Below are positions 43,178 through 51,243 of a stretch of DNA of 64,000 nucleotides, piece after piece. Every line of letters starts with the position of its first letter. Within the stretch, counting starts at the first letter, position 1. The translations under genes were made by a program, and so were the position numbers. The notes beneath the pieces are model-generated. The model worked only from the letters and a program-made list of their open reading frames with translations. It was not told the origin of the DNA and made no database searches. Source of the DNA: Halorubrum aethiopicum (GTDB lineage Archaea > Halobacteriota > Halobacteria > Halobacteriales > Haloferacaceae); contig NZ_LOAJ01000001.1 in the NCBI RefSeq assembly GCF_001542905.1, positions 2,852,001-2,916,000 on the forward strand, given 5' to 3'.

Positions 43178-44272
43178 TTACGCCGAGCGTGACCGATCCG
43201 TCCCCTCCGTCGCCCGCTCTACGCTCCGATACCGGTCGCGAAGCCCGAAGGCGAGAGCGCCGAGCCCGACCAGCAGCGCGAGGAGCTCGACGATTCCGCC
43301 GACGAGGAGGACCGCTCCGAGAACCGCGAACCCGAGGAGCCCGGCGACGAGCGCGATCCACCGGTTCTCGCCGCCCAGCCGTCCCAGGATCCACGACCCC
43401 ACCGCGTACCGGCCGTACACGGTCCCGATCCAGATCGCGGCGACGTAGGCGGCGACCCCCAAGAGCGCGAGCGGGATCCCGACGATCGTGACCGTCACGA
43501 GGAGGAGCGCGAGCGGGACGCCGACGAGCGCCAGGAGCCCGACGCCGCCGCTCGCGAGCGGGTCGGTCTCGACGCGGGCCGCCACGTCGCGGGAAAACCG
43601 GGGGAACGCGAGGAGCAGCACCGCGCCGAGGACGAGGTTGGCCGCGAGGGCGTAGGCGGTGCCGAACCACGAGGGGACGATGTCCATGCCGAACCCGACG
43701 CCGGTGTCGCCCCGGAGGCTCATATCCTCGACGACGCCGCCCGCGACGCTCGCGTCGGGGCTCCGCGTGAACTCCTCGGCGTCGTACCGGAACTCCCCGC
43801 CGACATCGGCGTTCGGCCCGACGACGACCGAGTCGCCGGCCGCGCGGACGTCGCCGCCGACCGCGCCGTCGACGACGATCGACCCCGCGCCGACGTCGAT
43901 CGACCCGTCGACGCGTCCGCTGTCGGTCAGTTCGAAGGAGCCGACGCCGGCCTGGACGTCGCCCGCGACCGTACCGTCGACGGTCAGCGTGCCGGCGGCG
44001 GCGTCGACGTTCCCCTCGACGCGGCCGGTCTCGGCGATCCGGATCGATCCGGCGGCACCCGAGAGGTCGCCGGCGACGGTCCCGCGGACGACGACCGTCC
44101 CGGCGACGCCCTCGATCCCGTCGACCGTCTCCCCTTCGTCGACGACGATCGATCCGGACGCGCCCGCGACCGACTGGGCCACGGCGCCTCCCGTCGCGAG
44201 CGGGATCAGGAGCCCGACGACCAGGAGGGCGACGACGATTCGGCGACCGTAGCGGCGAAACGGAGGGGCCAT
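43178..44272 (-). CDS. Bactofilin-like repeat protein with C-terminal membrane domain
   Basis: A 364-residue protein. A signal-type hydrophobic segment (VVALLVVGLLIPLATGGA, about 13-30) is followed by a beta-helical repeat region (about 35-150), in which short units such as GTVVVRGTVAGDLSG, GTLTVDGTVAGDVQA and GSIVVDGAVGGDVRA recur about six times. Four membrane helices fill the last 170 residues. It resembles polymer-forming cytoskeletal or bactofilin-type proteins placed outside the membrane. Its TATA (ATTATA, 44299-44304) is 29 bases before the ATG. Confidence 0.8.
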   Translation of the reverse strand: MAPPFRRYGRRIVVALLVVGLLIPLATGGAVAQSVAGASGSIVVDEGETVDGIEGVAGTVVVRGTVAGDLSGAAGSIRIAETGRVEGNVDAAAGTLTVDGTVAGDVQAGVGSFELTDSGRVDGSIDVGAGSIVVDGAVGGDVRAAGDSVVVGPNADVGGEFRYDAEEFTRSPDASVAGGVVEDMSLRGDTGVGFGMDIVPSWFGTAYALAANLVLGAVLLLAFPRFSRDVAARVETDPLASGGVGLLALVGVPLALLLVTVTIVGIPLALLGVAAYVAAIWIGTVYGRYAVGSWILGRLGGENRWIALVAGLLGFAVLGAVLLVGGIVELLALLVGLGALAFGLRDRYRSVERATEGTDRSRSA

Positions 44273-44298
44273 ACGCGACGCGTCACGTGGAGATGAAC

Positions 44299-44304
44299 TA
44301 TAAT
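44299..44304 (-). promoter_or_regulatory. TATA box of the bactofilin-like gene
   Basis: ATTATA, 29 bases before the ATG at 44272. Confidence 0.65.
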
Positions 44305-44328
44305 TTCCGATCTGATATGTGTCGGCGA

Positions 44329-44790
44329 TCAGAACGGCCACCAGGACCGGTCGGTCACGCTCCGCCGGAGCCGATCGGCGATCCCCGCGTCGCTCTCGCC
44401 GTCCGAGGTCCCGGGCTCGCCGAGCGCCCACTCGGCCTTTTCGGCCGCCTCGCGGACCGTGCGATACTCCCAGCCGACGGTGTCGGCGAGCCGCCGGTCC
44501 GCCGGGCCGGTCCCGACGAACACGTGCCGCGGGGTCGCCGTCGCCTCGCCGATGTCGGCAAGCGTCCCCCACTTGTCCCAGTCGCGGAGCGCGTAGTCGT
44601 TCTCGAGACCGTGCCGGTCGAGGAACTCCCGGACCGCCTCCACGTCGTTGGCGACGACCCCGACGTGCGCGCTCCACCGGCGCGCGTCCGCGAACGCGGC
44701 GGCGGGGTCGGCGAGCGACCTGGCGGCCGAGAGCGTGAAGACGAGCGTCAACTCGCCCTCCGAGTCGTCGGCGTTGCGTACGACCGTCAC
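44329..44790 (-). CDS. Conserved haloarchaeal protein (DUF7124-type, from memory)
   Basis: A 153-residue protein starting with GTG. VFTLSAARSLADPAAAFADARRW, GVVANDVEAVREFLDRHGLENDYALRDWDKWGTLADI and VFVGTGPADRRLADTVGWEY form an alpha/beta pattern. It lies four bases behind the CocE-type gene and so is probably in the same operon. Function is not recognised. Confidence 0.7.
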   Translation of the reverse strand: MTVVRNADDSEGELTLVFTLSAARSLADPAAAFADARRWSAHVGVVANDVEAVREFLDRHGLENDYALRDWDKWGTLADIGEATATPRHVFVGTGPADRRLADTVGWEYRTVREAAEKAEWALGEPGTSDGESDAGIADRLRRSVTDRSWWPF

Positions 44791-44794
44791 GGTC

Positions 44795-46671
44795 CTATCC
44801 GGATCGGACCGGCAGCTCCACGCACGTCGGGTGTTCGGCCCCGTGGTGGATCGTGTTCATCGCGGTCCGGTACTCGCGGTCGCCGTAGAGGTCGCCGCCC
44901 GTGTTGTGGTTGACGTCGTACCGCGGGTAGTTCGACGAGGAGACGTCGAGCCGGATCCGGTGGCCCGGCTCGAACACGTTCGCGGTGGGGTATAACTCCA
45001 GCTCGAACTCGTACACCTCGCCCGGCTCGAGGAGGTCCGGCTCCCTCCGGTAGTTCCGGTAGCGTCCCCGGCAGATCGAGTCGGTGAGGTTGAGCGCGAA
45101 GCCGGAGGGGAACGCCTCGCTCGCCGGGTACTCGTCGATCAGCTTCGCGGTGAAGTCGGTGTCCGGGCCGTCGGTCGACGCGTGGAGGCGGACCCGGATC
45201 GGCCCCGCGACCTCGACGGCCTCCTCGAGCGGCGGCGTCCGGAAGACCACGACGTCGTTCCGCTCCTCCAGCGGGCCGTAGGCGGGTCGGCCCCGAACGT
45301 CTCCGGGCGCGTCCGCTGGTCGTAGCCGCCGCGGCCCGTGATGCTCACCGTCGGCCGGTCCGCGAGCGGGAGGTCCTCGATCCGCTCCTCGCGGGGCTCG
45401 AAGGTGTAGTAAGACGAGCAGTTCCCGCCGAGCGTCGGCACCGGGTCCCGCGGGTCGAACTCGTAGGTCGTCGACGCGCCCGCGGCGTCGGGCGGGTCGG
45501 TCGCGAGCGTGCCGTCGCCGTGCGCGTAGTAGGCGGTGACGTCGGCGTCCGGCAGCGGCCAGTCGCTCCCCGCCTTCCACTCGCCGCCGTGGCGGAGCTT
45601 CCCGTCCCCGGTCGCGGTGCCGTCGCCGGCACCCATCCGGAAGTACTGAACTCGGGGCTCGTCCCACGTGTCCCGCCCCTTGAGGTAGCGGTCGAAGAAG
45701 CGCAGCTTCGTCTCGAGGTAGTCGCGTTTCATCGCGTCGCCGAAGGCGGTCTCGCCCGAGTACGGCTTCGTCCACGTCGACTGGCCGCCGTGGGTCCACG
45801 CACCCATGAGGAGGAAGTGGTCGCTCGCCTTGCGGTCCGAGAGCGCCTCGAAGTTGTCGCAGGTCGCCTTCGCGTAGGAGTCGTACCACGAGCCGGCGTA
45901 GACGGTCGGCACGTCGGCGCTCTCCTCGTAGTGCGCCTCGAAGTTGATGCTCGGGTCCTCCCAGAACTCGTCGTCGCCGGGCGTCCGCGCGAAGTCGAAG
46001 ACGTACTCCTCGTAGTTCGGGAGGTGTGAGAGGGGCGACTGGCCGGGGCACACCGGCTCGTTCGCGAGCATGTCGCGCGTGTCGACGTCGGCGATCCGCC
46101 GGCGGAGGTCCTCGTCCTCGAGGACGCGCTTCGCGAAGCCGCCGCCGATCGTCAACGACCACGTGAGCCACCGCAACTCGAGGGCTCCGTGGTGACGCAG
46201 CGTCGCCTTCCACGCGTTCGCCGCGCCCTGGTTGACGAACATCGCCGCCAGCCCCCGCGGCCGCTGGGTCGCCAGCGCGTTCTGGACCCACGCCATGTAG
46301 GAGGTGCCCATCGTCCCGACCTGGCCGTCGCAGTACGGGCGGTCGGCCAGCCACTCGACCGTGTCCGCGCCGTCCTCGGCCTCGTTGACGAGGAGGTAGA
46401 ACTCGCCGTCGCTCGCGTACCGGCCGCGCACGTCCTGGAGCGCGACCACGTAGCCGCGCTCGGCGTACCAGTTCCCCGCCTGCTCGACGCGCTCGCGGGC
46501 GCGCTTGTCGTACGGCGTGCGGACGAGCAGCGCCGGCTTCGGATCGTCGATCGGCTCGCCCGTCTCCGGGTCGGCCGGGCGATACACGTCGGTCGCGAGC
46601 GCGACGCCGTCGCGCGTCTCCACCGTCACGTCGTGACGCACCGCGACTCCGTACTCGGGTGGTGATACCAT
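44795..46671 (-). pseudogene. CocE/NonD-family X-Pro-type hydrolase, broken by a frameshift
   Basis: The 5' frame runs 46671 to 45139 and starts VRHDVTVETRDGVALATDVYRP. It holds an alpha/beta-hydrolase fold with the nucleophile in GTMGTSYMAWVQ, then GGYDQRTRPETFGA. From about 45289-45294 (GGCCCC on the plus strand) the homology continues in a second frame, as RPAYGPLEERNDVVVF to the galactose-binding-like C-terminal part that ends near 44795. One base appears to be missing. The whole would be about 625 residues, normal for the family. It may be an inactive gene or an assembly error. TATA (46695-46700) precedes the ATG by 27 bases. Confidence 0.85.
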
Positions 46672-46694
46672 ACGTCACGCTCTCGGACGAGGAT

Positions 46695-46700
46695 CTTGAA
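46695..46700 (-). promoter_or_regulatory. TATA-like element of the CocE-type gene
   Basis: TTCAAG on the minus strand, about 27 bases before the ATG at 46671. Confidence 0.5.
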
Positions 46701-46877
46701 CCTTGCCCCGACGCGACCGCGAGAGATTTATGGCGTCCTCCCCACAAACCCGACACGGTGGCCGTGACGACGTGTTACCCCCACCGAGCCCCTTGTGACG
46801 ACGGGTTTCCACCGAGCCACCACCTTCCGACCGCCGAGAGCCACGGCGGCACCCGCCAGTACCGCCGGCGACGCCCG

Positions 46878-46884
46878 TTTTTAA
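46878..46884 (+). promoter_or_regulatory. TATA box of the MoaD-fusion gene
   Basis: TTTTTAA centred 29 bases before the ATG at 46910. Confidence 0.65.
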
Positions 46885-46909
46885 GCCGCCGCGGACCGAC
46901 CGGATCGAC

Positions 46910-47596
46910 ATGGAACTGGAGCTGCGGTTCTTCGCGACGTTTCGGGAGGCCGCCGGGGGGAAGACCGTCGTCCGCGAGTTCGAGGACGGCTCCGACGTCG
47001 GGGACGTGCTTCGCGCCCTGGAGGCGGAGTACGACGGGATGGACGGCCGGCTGATCATCGACGGCGAGTTGGCCCCCCAGATCAACGTGTTGAAGAACGG
47101 TCGCGAGGTGTTACACCTCCGGGGGCTCGACACCGATCTCGCCGACGGCGACCGCCTCTCCGTCTTCCCGCCCGTCGCCGGCGGGACGACGGACGCGGGG
47201 AGCGGGGCCGCCGACGCTGCCGACGCGGGGGGCGGGCCCGCCGACAGAAACGAGGACGGCGGCGGTGGCGACGTGGTCGACTCCGACGAACCCGCGACCG
47301 ACCCGCCCGCCGAACCCGGATGGGTCCGCCGCGAGGTCGCCTACCGGGGTATCTCGCGACGGCTCGCCGCTCACTACCTCCGGAACCTGGGCGGCGACCT
47401 CGTCGGGACCGACGATCCCGCGGAGGCGACCCGCGTCGACGGCGACGGCTGGCGGGCGAGCCTCGCCGCGGCGGAGGTGACCGCGGCCGCGTCGATCACG
47501 CTCACCGAGGTGACCGTGTCGTTCGCGGGCGAGGAGGCGGTCCTCGAGGAGCTCCTCCCGAGGTTCAAACGGAAGGCGATGCGCGCGGGGGGCTGA
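46910..47596 (+). CDS. MoaD/ubiquitin-fold domain fused to a C-terminal domain, two diglycine ends
   Basis: A 228-residue protein. Residues 1-94 are a MoaD-type beta-grasp domain ending SVFPPVAGG, with the diglycine normally found only at a C-terminus. An acidic Gly/Asp-rich linker (about 95-140) leads to a second domain (about 142-228, WVRREVAYRGISRRLAAHYL). This resembles the DUF1952-type domain attached to Thermus MoaD-related proteins; that match is from memory. The protein again ends in a diglycine, KRKAMRAGG. The internal diglycine would need cleavage before it could act as a modifier; the end diglycine would not. It may be a sulfur carrier or SAMP-type protein. Confidence 0.75.
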   Translation: MELELRFFATFREAAGGKTVVREFEDGSDVGDVLRALEAEYDGMDGRLIIDGELAPQINVLKNGREVLHLRGLDTDLADGDRLSVFPPVAGGTTDAGSGAADAADAGGGPADRNEDGGGGDVVDSDEPATDPPAEPGWVRREVAYRGISRRLAAHYLRNLGGDLVGTDDPAEATRVDGDGWRASLAAAEVTAAASITLTEVTVSFAGEEAVLEELLPRFKRKAMRAGG

Positions 47597-47994
47597 TGGG
47601 CGCGGGATCCGACGGGGAGGGAGCGGCCAGCCACCCGATCGACGGGACCGCGCTCCTGAAGACCGCGGCGCTCGCGAGCGTCCCGGCCGACCGGCTCCCG
47701 GCGCTTCTCGCCTGCGTTCAGGCCGACCTCGCCCCGCGACTCGACGAGTACCGCCGCCGGTACGAGCGGATCGAGGCCGCGCCGGACCGGGAGACGTTCC
47801 TCGTCGAGCCCGACCACTGGGAGGCGATCGGGAGGCGGCTCGACCTCGCCGACCGCGAGCGCGACGCGGTCGCCCGCGCACACGAGACCGCGGTCGAGCG
47901 CTGGGGGTCGACCACCGGCCGCCGCGGGGAGTTCGAGACCGCCCTCGAGATCCGGTCGGCGGTCGTGATCGGCGTCGACGCGAGCGGGGAGTGA
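47596..47994 (+). CDS. Hypothetical protein coupled to the MoaD fusion
   Basis: A 132-residue helical protein. Its ATG shares one base with the TGA of the MoaD-fusion gene (TGATG), so they are translationally coupled. ALLKTAALASVPADRLPALLACVQADLAPRLDEY and a charged helix RRYERIEAAPDRETFLVEPDHWEAI are the main features, and ALEIRSAVVIGVDASGE ends it. It may be a partner of the fusion protein. No family is recognised. Confidence 0.7.
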   Translation: MGAGSDGEGAASHPIDGTALLKTAALASVPADRLPALLACVQADLAPRLDEYRRRYERIEAAPDRETFLVEPDHWEAIGRRLDLADRERDAVARAHETAVERWGSTTGRRGEFETALEIRSAVVIGVDASGE

Positions 47995-48042
47995 GACCGC
48001 CCGTACCGACGGACCTTTCTCGGTCGCGAGAGAGGAACCCGC

Positions 48043-48767
48043 ATGCGACTCGCCCGCCTGCTGACGCCCGAGGGACCGGTCGCCGGCCGATACGAGGACG
48101 GAGCCGTCGTCGCCGACGACGGCCGGTACGAGGTCGGCCGCGACGGACGCCTCCTCCCGCCGTGCGAGCCCAGCGCGCTCTACTGCGTCGGCCGCAACTA
48201 CGCGGAGACGCTGGAACAGATGGAGTACGAGCGGCCGGAGGAGCCGGACTTCTTCATCAAGCCGCCGACGAGCCTCCTCGCACACGGGCAGCCGGTCCGG
48301 TACCCCGAGTGGACCGACGAGCTGACGTACGCCGGCGAGCTCGTGGCCGTGATCGACGAGCGCTGTCGCGACCTCGCGCCCGGGGACGTGCCCGACGCGG
48401 TCCGCGGCTACACGGTCATGAACGACCTCGACGCGCTCGATCAGGGGGACGGACCGCGCGGAAGGCGTTCGACGGCTCCGGCCCGCTCGGACCCTGGATC
48501 GAGACCGACGTCGACCCCGCGGGGGTGGAGATGTCGACGACGGTCGGCGGCGAGCGCCGGCAGGAGGCGAACACGGACCTCATGCTGTTTTCGCCCGACG
48601 AGGTCGTCTCGTTCCTCTCCCGGCGGTTCACCCTCAGGCCGGGCGACTGCGTCGCGTTCGGAAGCCCCGCGAACCCCGGACTCGTCGAGCCGGGCGAGCG
48701 CGTGGAGATCACCTACGAGGGCGTCGGGACGCTCTCGAACCGGGTCGTGGCGGGAGACGGAGAGTAG
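48043..48767 (+). pseudogene. Fumarylacetoacetate hydrolase-family gene, broken by a frameshift
   Basis: The 5' part (MRLARLLTPEGPVAGRYEDG, YCVGRNYAETLEQM, DFFIKPPTSLL, TYAGELVAVI, GYTVMNDLDALDQG) is a FAH-fold enzyme that cleaves C-C bonds or hydrates 2-oxo acids. Within GGGGG at 48444-48448 the frame is lost. The family sequence resumes one base off, as RKAFDGSGPLGPWIETDVDPAG and SFLSRRFTLRPGDCVAFGSPANPG, and ends at 48767. A sixth G would restore a normal 241-residue enzyme. This may be a real inactivation or a homopolymer sequencing error. TATA near 48016. Confidence 0.85.
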
Positions 48768-48771
48768 CGGC

Positions 48772-49980
48772 TCACTCCGATCCCGGGGTCCGCATCGGCT
48801 GGCGCTCGCCGTAGGTGAGCGTCCGCCAGAGCCACTCGACGGGGCCGAACCGGTACCGCCGGAGCCACAGCACCGACAGCGGCACCTGTATCGCCCAGAA
48901 GGCGACGACCATCCCCAGCGCCTCGATCCGGCTCACCGAGCCGAACAGCCCGAGCCCGTGGCCGTAGAAGACGGTGGTCGCGACGACCGTCTGGAGCAGA
49001 TAGTTCGTGAACGCGGTCCGGCCGACGGCCGCGAACGCGTGGGTCGCGGGGCCGTCCGGCCGCCACCGGGCGTAGAGTGTGACGAGCCCGACGTAGCCGC
49101 CGGCGACGAGGAGGCTCCCGACGTAGTTGAACTGCCGCCAGAACAGCGCCGCGCCCGCGCTCCAGTCGTTGGCCTCGACGTACCAGACGCCCGCGAGGAC
49201 GACGCCGACGCCGACGAGCCCGCCCGCGACGAGCCGCCGGTAGAACGCCGAGGAGCGCTCGCCGGTGAACACGCCCCACTTGTACAGCGCCATCCCGAGC
49301 AGGACGGTCCCGCCGACGCGCCAGAACGTCCCGCCGAGGAAGCCGACGGTCTGGCGCTCGAAGGCGGTGGGAACGCGGTGATCGAGCTGGGCGATCCAGC
49401 CGCTCCGGTAGGTCTCGACCTCCGCGCGGAGGATCGATTCCGCCGGTTGCCACTGGCTCGCGATCGCCTCGCCGCCGACGGTGAGGCCCGCGAACACCTC
49501 CAACAGGGGCGTGACGAGGAGGAAGACGGCCGCCAGCCCGGCGAGCGCCCGCGGCTCCCAGTCGTGTGCGAAGACGAGCGCCAGCCCGCAGAAGCCGTAG
49601 GCGACGAGGATGTCGCCGTACCAGAGCAGGTACGCGTGCGCCAGCCCGATGACGATCAGCCAGATCGTCCGCCGGTAGTGGAGCTTCATCGCCGGTTGGC
49701 CCTTCCGCTCCTTGCTCTCGATGAAGAGGACGATCCCCGCCCCGAACAGCGCCGAGAAGATCGTGATGAACTTCTGTTCGGCGAGGACGTGCCCGACGAG
49801 CCACGCCCAGTAGTTCACGCCGGAGAAGTCGCCGAAGACGGTGGGGTTGAGGAGCGTCGTCTCGGGCATCGAGAACACCCGGACGTTGATCACGAGGATG
49901 CCGAGGACGGCCACGCCGCGGAGCGCGTCGAGGCTGACGATGCGTTCGGAGGGCGGGGTGGGTCCGGGCGAATCGCTCAC
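48772..49980 (-). CDS. DUF418-domain membrane protein (YeiB-like)
   Basis: A 402-residue polytopic membrane protein with about ten helices. It opens with RIVSLDALRGVAVLGILVIN, the DUF418 signature, and its C-terminal half contains LGMALYKWGVFTG and FWRVGGTVLLG, then FTNYLLQTVVATTVFY as in the family. Function is unknown, possibly acyl or lipid transport. The GTG at 49978-49980 fits a weak upstream TATA better than a GTG five codons earlier (49995). Confidence 0.83.
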   Translation of the reverse strand: MSDSPGPTPPSERIVSLDALRGVAVLGILVINVRVFSMPETTLLNPTVFGDFSGVNYWAWLVGHVLAEQKFITIFSALFGAGIVLFIESKERKGQPAMKLHYRRTIWLIVIGLAHAYLLWYGDILVAYGFCGLALVFAHDWEPRALAGLAAVFLLVTPLLEVFAGLTVGGEAIASQWQPAESILRAEVETYRSGWIAQLDHRVPTAFERQTVGFLGGTFWRVGGTVLLGMALYKWGVFTGERSSAFYRRLVAGGLVGVGVVLAGVWYVEANDWSAGAALFWRQFNYVGSLLVAGGYVGLVTLYARWRPDGPATHAFAAVGRTAFTNYLLQTVVATTVFYGHGLGLFGSVSRIEALGMVVAFWAIQVPLSVLWLRRYRFGPVEWLWRTLTYGERQPMRTPGSE

Positions 49981-50075
49981 GATACGCGAGTCCACGGACT
50001 ACAGCGACGAATAGGTTCGTGATCCGGAGCGAAACGGGACCGTGATCCGGCCGGAGGCCGAACCCGCTCTGCGGT

Positions 50076-51140
50076 CTACTCCAACCGGACCGCGCGGCCG
50101 GTCTCCGAGGAGCGGTAGAGCGCGTCGATCACGCGCTGGACGGCCAACCCCTCCTCGACGGTGTTGATCGCGGGGGGCTCGCCCGCCGCGACGGCCTCGA
50201 GGAAGACGTCCTGTTCGGCCCCGTGGCTGTTGTCGTCGCGGGTCTCTATCTCCGTGTCCGAGAGGTGGTGGCCGCCGCCGACGCTCGCCTCGTGGAGCGT
50301 GAGCTCGTCGCGGCCGCGGTCGAACGTCGCGCCCGCCTCCGTGCCCCGGATCACGAACTCGTCGGTCGCCGGGCGGTTCGTCGCCCACGCGACCTCCAGC
50401 GAGACCGTGCTGCCGTCGGCCCCCCGGATGAACGCCGAGGCGGAGTCGTCGACGTCGAACCCCTCCGGGCCCTCGTCCTCGCCCCACGTGTCGATGTAGG
50501 CGTAGTCCTCGCGGCCGCCGAACTCCGAGCGCGTCTCGCCGCTGACCTCGACGATCTCGGGGTGATCGAGGAAGTACAGCGCCAGGTCGATGGCGTGGAC
50601 GCCGATGTCGATGAGCGCCCCCCCGCCGGCGACCGCCTTCGAGGTGAACCAGGAGCCGCGGCCGGGAACGCCGCGACGCCGGACGTAGTTCGCCTCGACG
50701 TGGTTCGTCTCGCCGAACCGCCCCTCGTCCTGGTAGTGTTTGATGACCCGGACCGGGTGGCGGAAGCGGTTGTTGAACCCGACCATACAGAACCCCTCCG
50801 CGTCGGCCGCCGCGTCGGCGATGCGCTCCGCGCTCTCGAGGGTGTGTGCCAGCGGCTTCTCCAAGAGCACGTCGAGGCCCGCCGCCAGCGCCTCCGTCGC
50901 GTACTCCTCGTGGAACCGGTTCGGCGTGGTGATCAGGACGGCCTCGCAGTCGTCGTAGAGGGCCTCGGCCTCCTCGTAGGCGTGGAGGCCGAACTCCTCG
51001 TGAAAGCGGCTTCGCGCGTCGGCGTCGATGTCCATGCCGCCGACGAGGTTCGCACCCCGCTCGAGGAACTGTCTCGCGTGGTGGGTGCCGATCCCGCCGA
51101 GGCCGACGATCCCGACGGGGACGTCGTTGGCGCTGGTCAT
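50076..51140 (-). CDS. Gfo/Idh/MocA-family oxidoreductase
   Basis: A 354-residue NAD(P)-dependent dehydrogenase. VGIVGLGGIGTHHARQF is the Rossmann motif; VLLEKPLAHTLESAERI carries the EKP motif of the family; GGGALIDIGVHAIDLALYFL contains the catalytic His region. Substrate (sugar, inositol or glyoxylate-type) cannot be fixed. TATA (CTTAAC, 51165-51170) is 27 bases before the ATG. It diverges in sense from no near partner, and the ThDP enzyme lies upstream on the same strand. Confidence 0.87.
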   Translation of the reverse strand: MTSANDVPVGIVGLGGIGTHHARQFLERGANLVGGMDIDADARSRFHEEFGLHAYEEAEALYDDCEAVLITTPNRFHEEYATEALAAGLDVLLEKPLAHTLESAERIADAAADAEGFCMVGFNNRFRHPVRVIKHYQDEGRFGETNHVEANYVRRRGVPGRGSWFTSKAVAGGGALIDIGVHAIDLALYFLDHPEIVEVSGETRSEFGGREDYAYIDTWGEDEGPEGFDVDDSASAFIRGADGSTVSLEVAWATNRPATDEFVIRGTEAGATFDRGRDELTLHEASVGGGHHLSDTEIETRDDNSHGAEQDVFLEAVAAGEPPAINTVEEGLAVQRVIDALYRSSETGRAVRLE

Positions 51141-51164
51141 GTCCCGGAATTCACAACGGGTGTT

Positions 51165-51170
51165 GTTAAG
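51165..51170 (-). promoter_or_regulatory. TATA box of the Gfo/Idh/MocA gene
   Basis: CTTAAC on the minus strand, 27 bases before the ATG at 51140. Confidence 0.6.
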
Positions 51171-51243
51171 ACTCACGCTCCGCGCGAAATGAGGGCCTCA
51201 CCGCCGCTCGATGGACCGTCCCGTCGCTCGCGGTTTCGAGGGG

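Noticed and set aside
46659-47054. 131-codon plus-strand frame overlapping the MoaD-fusion start
   Set aside because: Codon use differs from neighbours, there is no family match, and it overlaps a well-supported gene in another frame.
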